From: Cichorium intybus
Lineage: Eukaryota; Streptophyta; Magnoliopsida; Asterales; Asteraceae
Assembly (NCBI GenBank): GCA_023525715.1
Contig: CM042012.1
Span: 59,175,205 to 59,239,204, forward strand
Reading direction: 5' to 3'
Length of the DNA stretch: 64,000 bases
The first letter of the stretch is position 1; each line of letters opens with the position of its first letter. Below the pieces are notes generated by a model. The model did not search any database and had not been told where the DNA came from. It was given only the letters and a program-made list of their open reading frames with translations. Below, in pieces: positions 22,101-33,603 of the stretch. A program made the translations under genes and the position numbers.

Positions 22101-23783
22101 CAAGATTATCAAAAACGCGATCCTGATCGTAGGATCGTCCAATCCTACGATCCTACGTTTCTATTTCGATCCCGATCCTAATAGACTCGTTTTCTGATTG
22201 AATCGTTGCAGAATCGTAAAATCGGTGATGGGATCGTAAAAACGGTAGCGAGTCGATCCTACATGTTGAGTATTTATTTTCATTGACCCTAAAAGGGAAA
22301 AATCGGAAAGTTATGGAAACTGAAAAATCCAATCACATAATCAAAAGGGAAAAGCGGGCCAGAGGGTTTTAAAATTCGTTGACCAAGCCCTAGACTCGTT
22401 TTCTCCCCCTTTCGTCTCTGATTACACTCAAACTTCAATGCTTCGATGTCTCAACTCTCAATTGGCGGTCAGTAAATACGTAATCCCTCGTCAGTAAATG
22501 CGTAATGCCGTAATCCCTCATCAGTAAATGCGATTACAGGTATGTGAAACTTGGAATATTATCATCTTTTAGAGTCTAAACTTCTGGTTCTAAGTTCTAA
22601 CTTCTAAGCTCTCTTTACATGATTATGTTCTAACTTCTAAGCTTTCTGGTTCTAAGTTCTAACTTCTAAATTCCAACAGGCCTAAGTAACTAACAGCCTT
22701 GAGATTATGTTCTGATCAATTGCTTTTAAGTATATGTTATTATGTTCTAAGTTATAGGATTGTAATGAGTTAATCAGAATTATTCATGATATTTCTGATG
22801 TTGTTCTTAACAGGATGAATAGTGGTTCTGGATCACAACCTGCAACTACTTCTGCACCATCATCTACGAGTAGTAAACATATGATAAAAAATGCTTCTGG
22901 GGCTACAACGGATGTCGGATGGGAGCATGGCACGAAAATGGGTGAGAGGAGGGTGATGTGTAAACATTGTAAATCAGTATTTAGTGGTGGGATCTACAGA
23001 TTAAAACATCACTTAGCGCGAACCAGTAACAATGTCACACCTTGTCAACAGGTCCGCGAAAATGTTAGAGTTCAATTTGCTACTTTGACATGTTCCTCAT
23101 CTGGATGTGAGAGGAATTGGAGTGCTTTTGAGATGGTATGTTACAGGTAACAACATTATTGTTTTAGTGTTGATTTATTATACCATCATCTAAATTTTCC
23201 TTTATTCTTTTATTTTGTTGTTTAGGTACATTCTAAGAGAAGAAATCGACTACATCAATAGAGGATGAATGATCTTGTCTATGTAATGTACAACTTGAAG
23301 TTGACCGAAAGAGATGATAAAAAAAGAAAAGAGCACAATGTAGCTGGACTTGAAACATTGAATCTTGATGATGTTGGTTTCGATGATGAGTGGATTACTG
23401 AAGAAGAATCTTTTAATCATCATGCAAATGAAGATTGGATGAACCTTTTTGATGGTTCAAGTTCAAGTCAAACTCAAACGCATATTGGTGGTGAAGATGA
23501 AGACTTTCTTGATTTAGATTTAGGAAATAGAAATGATATGGATGACTCGTTTGTTATGTTAGATTAGATTGGAAATATCTATTAGTTGTGAGCTTATGAT
23601 GCATGTTTTGAACATTTTAGAACTTTTGAATAGTCAACCGATGGATCAAGATGTGGTTTTCATGTTTTAAACTTATAACTACATTGTTTTTGGTAGGATC
23701 TTACGATCCTGATTCGATCTTACGATCACGATTTTGCAAAACAGAAAACGATCCATGGTGGGATCCCGATCTTGACAACCTTG
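22101..23783 (+). mobile_element. Internally deleted hAT transposon with perfect 8-bp target duplication
   Basis: The target CTTCACAC occurs at 22093-22100 and 23784-23791. The ends are CAAGATTATCAAAA (left) and CAAGGTTGTCAAGATC (right, reverse complement), a common plant hAT terminal repeat. Both subterminal regions are packed with GATCCTACGATC-like words. The coding part keeps the BED finger and the C-terminal dimerisation domain but lacks the whole catalytic middle, so it would need transposase from another copy. Confidence 0.93.
22815..23567 (+). pseudogene. hAT transposase remnant: BED zinc finger fused to dimerisation domain
   Basis: Exon 1 (22815-23135) encodes a serine/threonine-rich N-terminus and a BED-type finger (C-K-H-C about residues 49-52, then H-H at the L-K-H-H-L-A-R segment). 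It runs straight into C-E-R-N-W-S-A-F-E, the hallmark of the hAT dimerisation domain. A GTATGT donor and TTTAG acceptor define a 90-base intron (23136-23225). Exon 2 continues V-H-S-K-R-R-N-R-L-H-Q, then TAG at 23259-23261; past that stop, M-N-D-L-V-Y-V-M-Y-N-L-K-L and an acidic tail run to 23567. The RNase H-like catalytic domain with its D-D-E residues is absent. The remaining protein could bind DNA ends but not cut; whether it is made is unknown. Confidence 0.85.
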
Positions 23784-24980
23784 CTTCACACCATAAAGAT
23801 AATGTCGCCAAATCTTTAATGCGAAAACAATGGCGGCTAACTCCAAATCATGCACCGGATACGTTTGCTCATGAGACTTTAGTTGTCGGGATGCATACGC
23901 AATTACTCGCCCCCTCTGCATTAGTACACATCCAAGACCAATTTGTGAAACATCGGTAAAAAGAATAAAGTATTCTCCACCTTGAGACAATGCCAACACT
24001 GGGGCTTCACATAACGCACGTCTCAGTTTTCAAAGGCTTCTTGTTGTGCTTCAGTCCAGATGAACTTCTGTGTCTTTCTGGTCAGCTTTGTTAAGGGCAA
24101 TGCAATACTCAAAAAATTTTCAACAAATCGCCAATAATAACTGGCTAGTCCGAAGAAGCTCTGAACCTCAGTCGGACTTTTGGGTGGTGCCCAACTCATC
24201 ACTGCTTCTATCTTGGCAGGATCTACTTTAATGTCTTCTTCGTTTATCACATGACCAAGAAATTGAATCTCTTGCAACCAAAACTCACACTTTGAAAATT
24301 TTGCGTACAACTTTTCCTTGCGAAGAAGATTTATAATTAGTTGTAAATGTTGTTTGTGCTCATCCCAGCTCTTGGAATAAATCAAAATATCGTCAATAAA
24401 CACGATTACGAACTTGTCTAAAAATGGATGACAAGCTCGATTCATCAAGTCTATAAAGGCCGCCGGGGCATTCGTCAATCCAAACGGCATTACTAAAAAC
24501 TCAATAATGACCATATCGGGTGCGAAATGTTGTCTTCGGGATGTCAGATTCTCTTACTCTTAATTGATGATATCCTGACCTCAAGTCAATCTTCGAAAAA
24601 TATACCGCTCCCTCCAATTGATCGAACAGATCATCGATTCTCGGTAAGGGATAACAATTCTTCACGGTAATTTTATTTAACTCGCGGTAGTCTATGCACA
24701 TGCGCATAGAACCATCTTTCTTTCGAACAAACAATATCGGAGCACCCCACGAAGACGAACTCGGACGAATGAAACCGTAATCTAAACGTTCTTGTAGTTG
24801 TTTCTTTAACTCCTCCATCTCTGACGGTGCCAACCGATAGGATGCTCGAGCTATCGGTTTCGCTCCCGGAACTAAATCGATAACAAACTCTATTTCACGA
24901 TTTGGCAGTAAGCCGTGAAGATCGTCAGGAAAAACATCAGCAAAATCTTTTACTACATCAACATCCTTCACAGTGGAATG
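23784..24980 (-). pseudogene. Chromovirus E reverse transcriptase and first half of RNase H
   Basis: Reading right to left: F-A-D-V-F-P-D-D-L-H-G-L-L-P, R-M-C-I-D-Y-R-E-L-N-K-I-T-V, Y-F-S-K-I-D-L-R-S-G-Y-H-Q-L, then a small frame change at about 24505, E-F-L-V-M-P-F-G-L-T-N-A-P, and the catalytic F-I-D-D-I-L-I-Y-S-K-S. The connection domain (P-K-S-P-T-E-V-Q-S-F-F-G-L) ends near 24025, and RNase H starts in the 23679-23999 frame (F-T-D-V-S-Q-I-G-L-G-C-V-L-M-Q). The second RNase H aspartate region is across the hAT. Catalytic residues are intact. Confidence 0.92.
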
Positions 24981-25321
24981 TTAAGGCTCAATTGGAGTAA
25001 CATACGCCATAAATAAAAGGGCACCTCTTTCGGTATACCTTCCATGCTCTCACGAAAGATACAACCGGAATATGTTGAAAACGACGCTCGCCTCGTATTA
25101 ACGTTCAGGATCCGCTTAGAGTTCTCACAGAAATGGTCTTTCCGTGACAATCCATATTCGCCCTATTATCGTCTAACTAGTCCATTCCAACTATTACATC
25201 GAACGCACGAGTAGTCATCGGCTTCAAATCAATAAGGAATGAAATCCCGTTGATTTCAAGCCGACAATTAACATAATGGATGTTTACTATAACATCCCTC
25301 CGATCAGCAATATCAACTATC
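24981..25321 (-). pseudogene. Chromovirus E protease, C-terminal part
   Basis: On the minus strand L-I-D-L-K-P-M-T-T-R-A-F-D-V-I-V-G-M-D is followed by a TAG at about 25176 where tryptophan is expected, then L-D-D-N-R-A. The N-terminal half with the active site lies beyond the copia insertion (32954-33060). CTATC at 25317-25321 is the left copy of the target duplication. Confidence 0.85.
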
Positions 25322-26090
25322 TGAAGGGTTTCTATGCAATCAATGAACAAATAAATTCCTATGGTTCACATGAAACCCTAATATGATCTACGTTTTCTTC
25401 TATGAAGATAATAAACTAAAACCTAAAGGAAACAATTAATTTCTAAAGATCAAATGAGAATAACCAACCTTTCTTGATCTTGTTCTTGAAGCTAGCAGCA
25501 AAGCAATCCTACCTCAAATGCAAGTCACACCCAAAGCAATGGAGAAAACAGTTCAGCAGAGTAACAGATAGAGAGATGGCGTGGGATATGAGGTACCCAG
25601 GGGGTTCCTTTTATAGCCTCCTAAGGTTACACTTGAAACCCTAAGGAGCCTCCAAATGGACAAGCCTTTTGACCACTTGGACCAGGCTTCCCAAAACCCT
25701 AATTAGGGTTTCGCCAAACCCTGGAGGAACCTCCAGGGTGGCGCCATTTTGGTCCCTGGTTTTTACCTTGTCAGTTATTCAACTATTGAATAAATACAAA
25801 CCAGTCCCTGCACCTTTTATTAATTTATTTAATCACCAAATTAAATCCAATTAATTCTAGATTAAATCTCAATTAATTAATATAGTTTCTAATTAATATA
25901 TTAACACTTAAATATATTAATAAACCATATATTTATTTTCTATTGATTTATTAAACAATTAATAAATCAACCATTCTCTCTACTGATCCATACATCAATC
26001 CTCTAGCTGTGAGGGCAACCCAAATGGACTTTGCTTCTATTAACAAGATAAATACAATTATAAGTCATGGCTTAGACACCTAATCCAACA
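25322..26090 (-). repeat. 3' LTR of copia 1
   Basis: 769 bases, plus-strand ends TGAAGGGTTTC and CTAATCCAACA. A TATA box (plus strand CCTTTTATAG, 25607-25616) is placed as in the partner LTR. Confidence 0.95.
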
Positions 26091-26921
26091 GTCTCCAACT
26101 TGGATAAGTCTATGACTTTAATTATCTGTTTACCTTCCGATTAATATCAGTTTCCCAAAAACTGTCCTGAACTCTGACCCAGTCAGTTCTGTCCAAAGAT
26201 AAGTGATCAGATGATCCTCCGTCCACCAAGATATTCTCAGACTCCATACATGGATAAAATAAATCTTGGTCTGATACTCTGTTTCTCGATTTCTGATTTG
26301 CATATGACTTTTGAGACTACTAATTAAACACATCAATTTAGTCCCGATTGGCCAACACTTTCAGTCAACTTCAAAATCATCGAGAGGACTACAGATATCT
26401 GTTGCCCCATCGGGTCAGGGGACGGATAAGTTTTGACTTATATGTCCATACCTTTTGCTAGTCAGAATACTCACAATAATGCGTTTTATAACACCGAGTT
26501 ACCGGCGCGTTTTCACATTATCAATAACTACTTGTCTCGCAAATTACAGATCATATCTCTCCACTTAAAGATCAAAGTATATTATCGTCTTAACAATGCT
26601 CGTGATGTAATCCATGAAGCAGTCTTACTCAAATCTTTATTTTCTAAGTACTCATGAGTGTTGCAGCAGTCTTACTACAATGTCTAACTCATTAGACAAT
26701 CTACAACCGATTCATGACAGTCTTCATTCACACTTACTCCCTAACAGTGTGATTGACTGTGGAATTTCAAATAATCTAATTATTTAGGAAGTTTAAACAT
26801 GCAAATATAGAAACACAATAATAAACAATTGACAAAGGTAGTAACAATACTCATTTATAAATCTCAATAATAAAATCACCAAGTCAATTATATTTATACT
26901 GTTTACAAGTTTCAAATCTAT
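26091..26921 (-). other. Copia 1 PPT and 3' non-coding region
   Basis: The PPT (plus strand GTCTCCAACTTGGATAAG from 26091) abuts the LTR. The remaining 800 bases have no coding potential. Much of it aligns by eye with the matching region of copia 2 (51028-51513 and 52278 on), for example the phrase around GATAAGTGATCAGATGATCC. Confidence 0.75.
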
Positions 26922-27563
26922 CTAATTACTAAAGCTAATATCATCCTTCAGACCAATGCTCCGAGCATGCTGATTATGATTGATCCTGCTTAGTGCCTTA
27001 GTCAAAGGATCAGCAGGATTGTCTTCTGATGATACTCTCTTAATCAGTAAGTGACCTTCTTCTACTTGATGTCGAATATAGTGGTACTTTCTTTCGATAT
27101 GCCTGGACTTTCCATGGTCTCGCGGTTCTTTTTTCAAAGCGACCGCTCCTTCATTATCGCAGAATAGTTCCATCGGCTCCTGAATGCTCGGGACAACTCC
27201 AAGGTCACCGATAAAGTTCTTCAGCCAAGCCGCTTCCTTAGATGCTTCACTCGCTGCAATGTACTCTGATACGCACGTTGAATCAGCCACCGTTTCCTGC
27301 TTGGAACTTTTCCAAGTGACCGCTCCACCGTTCAAAAGAAATACACAGCCCGACTGGGACCGACCACTGTCCCTGACTGTCTGGAAGCTGGCATCTGTAT
27401 ATCCACTCACTTTCAAGCCATCACTGCCACCAAGGACTAATATCATATTCTTTGTCATTCGCAGAAACCATGCTTAGTGCAAAGGATACGTCGGGACGAG
27501 TACATGTCATAGCATACATGATTGATCCTACTGCCGAAGCATAAGGTACCCGACTCATCTCAG
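26922..27563 (-). pseudogene. Copia 1 RNase H
   Basis: The frame 26922-27458 reads L-K-V-S-G-Y-T-D-A-S-F-Q, S-G-C-V-F-L-L-N-G-G-A-V-T-W-K-S-S-K-Q, E-Y-I-A-A-S-E-A-S-K-E-A-A-W-L, and C-D-N-E-G-A-V-A-L. It ends with the copia tail H-I-E-R-K-Y-H-Y-I-R and N-P-A-D-P-L-T-K-A-L. The acidic catalytic residues are present. The junction to RT at 27460-27563 is frameshifted. Confidence 0.9.
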
Positions 27564-28866
27564 CTATTCCTCATCGGTACTCGGGCTTTGAGTCTTAATC
27601 AATTTAGCATTACTTTGGATTGGTAGCTCTCCCTTTTTGGAATTTTCCATGTTAAACCTTTTTACCACTTTTTCCAAATATGTACACTGGCTTAGACCTA
27701 TTAATTTTCTCTTTCTATCTCTAAGTATTCTTATCCCGAGAATATAGGCAGCTTCTCCTAGGTCTTTCATGGCGAAACACTTCCCGAGCCAAGACTTGAC
27801 ATCTTGCAAGGTCGGAATGTCGTTTCTCATAAGCAGTATGTCATCAACATACGGCACCAGAAAAGTGACAATACTCCCATTAGCCTTGACATATACACAG
27901 GACTCATCTTCACTCCTAGAGAAGCCAAACTCTTTGACTTTCTCATGGAAGCAGAGATTATAGCTGTGAGATGCTTGCTTCAACCTGTAGATTGATCTTT
28001 CAAGCTTACATACTTTATCAGGATGCTTTGTGTCTACAAAACCTTCTGGCTGACTCATGTAAACATCCTCAGTTAGTTTCCCGTTAAGGAAAGCGGTTTT
28101 GACATCCATCTGCCAAATTACATAATCATGAAACGCAGCTATGGAAAGCATTATCCTGGTTGACTTAATCTTGGCTACTGGTGAGAAGGTTTCATCATAG
28201 TCAACCCCCGGGGTTTGAGTGAATCCCTTCGCGACCAGCCGAGCTTTATAAGTATGTACTTTACCATCCATGTCGGTTTCTTCTTGAAGATCCACTTGCA
28301 CCCGACTGTCTTTCGACCCGACACATTTTCAACCAAGTTCCAAACTTGATTGTCATACATGGAGTCATGGACTTAATCTCGCTGTCCATTGCCTCTTTCC
28401 ACTTGGCAGACTCGGGGGCCCGCCACTGCTTCGCGGTAGTTAGCTGGCTCATCCAAATTAGTCAATGTACGATCACTGACCAACGTGTCACCGTCCGAAG
28501 TAATATAGAAACCATAAAACTCGGACGGCATGCTAACTCTACCCGAACGCCTAAGGGGCAATGAGATGTCGGTGGGTCCAACAGGAACTTCTTCCTCATG
28601 TTGGTTCCTAGTTTCTTCTAAGGTTGTTTCATCGGGCTTCTCCTGAATTTCTTCGAGATCGATCGTACTCCCACTGTCCTCTTTGGAAATGAGCTCTCTC
28701 TCTCTCTCGAAAGAACCCCCGTCTTGCTACAAAGACCACGTCCTCGCTTGGTCTGTAGAACAAGTATCCAAATGACTGTTTCGGGTATCCGATGAATTAA
28801 GAAACACCTTTCACTTCTTTCCGCGAGCTTATCCGAAGTCTCTCGTCTCACGAAAGCTTCACAGCC
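27564..28866 (-). pseudogene. Copia 1 reverse transcriptase, frameshifted
   Basis: From right to left: 28618-28851 links integrase to RT (readable as F-V-R-R-E-T-S-D-K-L-A-E-R-S then a frame change). W-K-E-A-M-D-S-E-I begins RT at about 28420; another frame change follows V-W-N-L-V-E-N-V. The main frame 27564-28301 carries Y-K-A-R-L-V-A-K-G-F-T-Q, D-V-K-T-A-F-L-N-G, Q-P-E-G-F and the catalytic Y-V-D-D-I-L-L at about 27835. A long S-S-S/R-E-R-E tract near 28690 comes from a CTCTCT run. Confidence 0.9.
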
Positions 28867-30024
28867 TCAGACTTTGATGTGTGCCAACGAGGGAACTTTT
28901 CCCGTCCACATCTTGTGCGGTGTTTTCGCAACCTTCTTGGTTGGGACAAGATTTAGAATATGGGCGGCAGTCTCTAAGACATACCCCCATAAATGGATTG
29001 GAAGTGAAGCTCGACTCATCATGGAACGAACCATGTCCAACAAGGTTCGGTTTCGCCTTTCAGCAACACCGTTCAACTGACGTGTTCTTGGAAGCGACAA
29101 CTGTGAAACAATTCCACATTCCTTGATGTGATCGAGAAACTCGATACTAAGATACTCACCGCCTCTGTCGGATCTAAGCATCTTTATCTTTCTGCCCAAT
29201 TGATTTTCTGCTTCATTTTTGAACTCTTTGAACTTTTCAAAGGTATCTGACTTATTCTTGATTAAGTAGATATACCCATATCTACTAAAATCGTCAGTAA
29301 AGGTCACAGAGAACCGCGTGCCATCTTTTGTGGTTGTTCTGAAAGGACCACACACATCTGTGTGTATGATGTCCAATAGACCATCACCTCTTTCAAAGGA
29401 ACCTTTGAATCGTGATTTTGTCATATTGCCAAGCAGGAAAGATTCGCATACCTCATCCGACCCGAGGTCGAATGATTCCAACACTCCATCCTTTTGGAGT
29501 TGGGCGATGCGTTTCTTGTTGATATGGCCAAGGTGACAGTGCCACAAACACGCCTTTTCTACACCGCTTGAAGAATCAATAGCTAAAACATTTTTACCAT
29601 AATTATCAACACACATAATAGATTCACACACTCCATCACAAGGCATAGAATTAAATATAAAAACATCATTTTTGAAAACATAAATTGAACCATTCAATTT
29701 ATTAAATTCATAATAAAAGCCCTGTCTGAACAATGCATGAAAAGAAATTATGTTCTTTGCCATATCAGGCGAATAGCAACAATTATGTAAATCTAAACAG
29801 ACTCCACTACTAAGCACTAATCTATAGACATCGATCTTGGTAACAGGTGACGTTCGCCTATTGCCCATGACCAGGTTCAATCTACCGTGCTCCAGCTCCC
29901 TACTTTCCTTTAGGCCCTGCAAATCAGAACAGATATGAAAACCACATCCTGTGTCAAGGACCCAAGAACAGGAAGTAGGTGAGTTATTAGATATAGAATA
30001 TGTACCTGCTTGTGATGGCTTCAC
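28867..30024 (-). pseudogene. Copia 1 protease and integrase, ends at a nonsense codon
   Basis: One open frame of 385 codons. The protease active site is V-L-D-T-G-C-G-F-H-I-C near its start. The integrase HHCC domain is H-C-H-L-G-H-I-N...C-E-S-F-L-L-G-N, where one expected cysteine is replaced. The core has H-T-D-V-C-G-P-F, R-S-D-R-G-G-E-Y and N-G-V-A-E-R-R-N-R-T, giving D, D and E. It stops at TGA after L-A-H-I-K-V, where relatives have tryptophan; G-C-E-A-F-V-R-R continues beyond. This is the best preserved part of copia 1. Confidence 0.92.
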
Positions 30025-30905
30025 TTTTCCATCCTTGATGTCTTGCAGATATGTGGGGCAGCTTCTCTTCCAGTGACCATTTTGCTTGCAGTAGAAGCAG
30101 TCAGCTTCCTTCGGGTTCTGGACATGTGGAATGCCGAAAGACTTGGCTCTCGGGGCACTGCTAGATGACCCGACATGAGTCTTTTCCCTCCAATTTTGCT
30201 TCGGGGGCCCTTCCTTTTCTTTCCTTTACCAGATCCAATAGCCAGGACAGGCGGGTTGACAGGGAGCAGACCTTTTCCCTTCATCCTGTCTTCAGCAGTA
30301 CGAAGCATGCGGTGTAATTCAGCCAGGGTCGCCTGATTGTTGTTCAAATGATACGCCAGTGTGAACTGGTCATAAGAACTAGGCAAGGAGTTTAGCACTA
30401 TGTCAACAGCTAAATTCTCATGAACAGGCATTTCCAGCTTCCTAAGCCTTTCCACATAACCATGCATCCTTTGCACATGAGTACAGATGGACTCTCCATC
30501 TTTAGGTTTGCCGTTAGTGAAAGCTTTTACAACCTCACGCCTTTCGATGCGCTCTTGCTTGCGGAACTTTTCCGCAAGCTCTTTGTGCATCTCATAAGGC
30601 CAATAGTCCTTATAGATACGCTGCAGTTCAGGGTTCATGGTAGCGATCATGATGCAGGCCACTTTGGTCGCATCATCTGAGTGTTTGGTGTATGCGGCGA
30701 CTTCCTCGGGAGTAGCGGTATCTGGGTCAACATCAACTAGCTCGGTTTCCAGAACATACTCCTTGTGTTCAAACCTTAAAGCCATTTTGATGTTACGGAT
30801 CCAGTCATTGTAGTTGGTGCCGTCTAACGTCACCTTTGAGCACAATGACAGAATCGAGGTGACATTACCTGGATTAGAGTGGGGAACGGATTGGTCAGAA
30901 GACAT
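30021..30905 (-). pseudogene. Copia 1 gag
   Basis: Starts M-S-S-D-Q-S-V-P-H-S-N and shows the copia gag (UBN2-like) features L-D-G-T-N-Y-N-D-W-I-R-N-I-K, K-V-A-C-I-M-I-A-T-M and L-P-S-S-Y-D-Q-F-T-L-A-Y. Near 30200 the frame shifts; the zinc knuckle (C-F-Y-C-K-Q-N-G-H-W-K-R-S-C) is read in another frame at about 30060-30100. The upstream ATG at 30905 fits the known N-terminus of this gag type. One base change would restore the frame, so the loss may be recent. Confidence 0.9.
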
Positions 30906-32179
30906 CTGAATAAGAAGAAGATAGTTTTAATTAGATATTTATTAAAATAATCCTTATATTCACCAAATAATAAAATATAAGGCTAGGATCCTACAATAAA
31001 AATCTACAATATCGAAGAGGGATGCCGTAATCTTTATTGTAAATTTTATAAGGTAGGCGAATGACGATTCAGCCATTCCACCGCGGAAAATAATCTTATT
31101 ATGATGGAATTCCTAGTTTCATTGAGATTTACCGAACTGTTCGATAGCATGTTTTAATCTCGGGAATGCCCCGCTATTTGTTACTGGGATACCGAGGATC
31201 ACAAACCGGGTGTGAATAACCATGCAAATTGCTTGGTACTCTTGAAGTCAATTTTCATCTCTAATTAACGTGCCGGTTAACCACACATGCTCCTCTAATA
31301 ATGACAAAATCAAGAAGCCCATTGCAACTCTTTGCGAACCCCAGTTGGCGTGCCGGTAAACCACACACGCTCCACCAACGTTCCACAAAGTGCAATGTGC
31401 AATTTCATGGATTAGCACCAATTCACATTTTTGAACCTAAAGTAACTAGATTAGGTTTTTGTTTAAAGTTCTAGTACTTTCAATTATAGCATTATACTTT
31501 TAAGAGGCTTAGCGGTTCTATCAAACCCGTTCGGCTAACGACACTCGACTGACCAGGAGAGCGGTGGGTAAGAGTAAATACCCATTAGACTACCATTTTA
31601 TAGGCAGTCGCCTTATACCCTCTTTATAGGACAGTTTTGTGAATGAGGCCTACTAACGGTAAGACTAACCAATTTTCTTATATATAAATATTAACTTTTA
31701 ATCATAAATATATAAGATATATTTTAATCTTATTAAAATATTTTAGAATTAATTTAATTCTAATTTTCGCAAATTATAGTCTATTTTTTGAAAATTTAAA
31801 TTAATTCTGTAAGCTGATTTAATTGATCTTTTAATTAACAATTAATTAAACTAATTAAATCTAAGATAGATTTCATGAAATTAATCAAATTAATTTTTCT
31901 ATCTTGGCCCCTATATGGTTCGAAAATTACAAGCCAACACATAAGAGTTCTAGTTATTTTTATTAATCCAATTAGTTACCAAAATAACAACCTAATTATA
32001 AAAGACAAGCAATCAAGGGAGGGGACCATATGGTTGGTGGCCAGGGTCAGGAAACCCTAGCCAAAAAATCGATCCAAGGACATTCCTTGGAAGTGTTCAT
32101 CGCAAGAAACACCAAGGCACAAAACAATTCATGCAGTTTATATCAAACACAAGAAAACAAGCCTATGCTCTGATACCAC
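30906..32179 (-). promoter_or_regulatory. Copia 1 5' leader with PBS and two GTGCCGGTWAACC motifs
   Basis: The PBS (plus strand TATGCTCTGATACCA, 32164-32178; minus TGGTATCAGAGCATA) matches initiator methionine tRNA and is one base from the LTR. The leader is 1.27 kb, non-coding. It has two copies of the plus-strand word GTGCCGGTWAACCACACAYG (31269-31293 and 31349-31373), 80 bases apart, and a GGGATGCCGTAAT word near 31020. The same words appear in leaders of copia 2 and copia D, so they are conserved leader RNA features; packaging or dimerisation is only a guess. Confidence 0.8.
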
Positions 32180-32948
32180 TGAAGGGTTTCTATGCAATCA
32201 ATGAACAAATAAATTCCTATGGTACACATGCAACCCTAATATGATCTATGTTTTCTTATATGAAGATAATAAACTAAAACCTAAAGGAAACAATTAATTT
32301 CTAACGATGAAATGAGAATAACCAACCTTTCTTGATCTTGTTCTTGAAGCTAGCAGCAAAGCAATACTGCCTGAAATGCAAGTCACACCCAAAGCAATGG
32401 AGAAAACAGTTCAGTAGAGTAACAGAGAGAGAGATGGCGTGAGATATGAGGTGCCCAGGGGGTTCCTTTTATAGCCTTCTAGGGTTACACCTGAAACCCT
32501 AAGGAGCCTCCAAATGGACAAGCCTTTTGACAACTTGGACCAGGCTTCCCAAAACCCTAATTAGGGTTTCGCCAAACCCTGGAGGTTCCTCTAGGGTGGC
32601 GCCATTTTGGTCCCTGGTTTTTACCTTGCCAGTTATTCAACTATTAAATAAATGCAAACCAGTCCCTGCACATTTTATTAATTTATTTAATCACCAAATT
32701 AAATCTAATTAATTCTAGATTAAATCTCAATTAATTAATATAGTTTCTAATTAATATATTAACACTTAAATATATTAATAAACTATATATTTATTTTCTA
32801 TTGATTTATTAAACAAGTATTAAATCAACCATTCTCTCTACTGAACCATACATCAATCCTCCAGTTGTGAGGGCAACCCAAATGGACTTTGCTTCTATTA
32901 ACAAGATAAATACAATTATAAGTCATGGCTTAGACACCTAATCCAACA
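32180..32948 (-). repeat. 5' LTR of copia 1
   Basis: 769 bases, same ends as the partner at 25322. TATA box at 32465-32474 (plus CCTTTTATAG). Right target copy CTATC at 32949-32953. Confidence 0.95.
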
Positions 32949-33603
32949 CTATCAAACACTCACTCATCTCAGATATCGGAACATGAATTCGAGACGCAAA
33001 AGGTACAGATATAAAAGAAATCGAAGCACCAGAATCAAATACCATACGAGCTCGAAGAGAATTTAGGCTAAAGATACATGTAATCACATCCGGTCGATCT
33101 CTAGCCACCTCCACGGTCATCTGAAAAGCTCGAGTTCTAACGTTCCCACCGCCTCTATCTAGTCTATCACCTCGACTATCACCTCGTCCCGCCCTCGAAG
33201 TCTCGCGACGTGAATCGGTTCTCGGCTTTAGACAATCAGGGCGGATATGACCGCTTTCCCCCCAATTGAAACATACGTGACTTTTTTCTAAACAATCTCG
33301 AGCCATATGCCCTGTCTTCCCGCACTGATAACACATAAGGGACGGGGTACTCACATCACAATCTCCAGAATGTTCTCGGCGACACCTTTCACACCATTTA
33401 CTCTCTACTTTTCTTGTATCACCTCGAGGCTGATAACTCGGGACTGGCTTTTTTTGGAAATTGCCTCCCGATTTTCCTTCCCACTTCCTTTTTTGACCTC
33501 CGCTTTCTTTGTCCCCCTTTTTCTCATCATCTTGCCTCCGTAGTTCTTTTTCTCGGGATTTGGCTGCCTCAACTATCTGTTGGTAAGTGGCAAAGCTTGA
33601 ACT
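32949..33603 (-). pseudogene. Chromovirus E zinc knuckles and protease N-terminal part
   Basis: On the minus strand two CCHC-like knuckles are seen: C-Y-Q-C-G-K-T-G-H-M-A-R-D-C, and C-F-N-W-G-E-S-G-H-I-R-P-D-C where the second cysteine is W. They are followed by an R/G-D-rich stretch and the protease start V-F-D-S-G-A-S-I-S-F-I-S with its intact catalytic D-S-G. The frame is cut by copia 1 after C-L-I-V-L-D and continues at 25321. Confidence 0.88.

Larger units (their letters stand above)
25322..32948 (-). mobile_element. Complete Ty1/copia element 'copia 1' inside chromovirus E
   Basis: Two 769-base LTRs (25322-26090, 32180-32948), a perfect CTATC duplication (25317-25321 and 32949-32953), a PBS for initiator methionine tRNA and a PPT define the element exactly. 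Gene order on the minus strand is gag, protease, integrase, RT, RNase H, i.e. copia. I count roughly 35 differences between the LTRs, about 4 to 5 percent, so the insertion is not very recent. Stops and frameshifts in gag, integrase end and RT make it non-autonomous. Confidence 0.96.
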
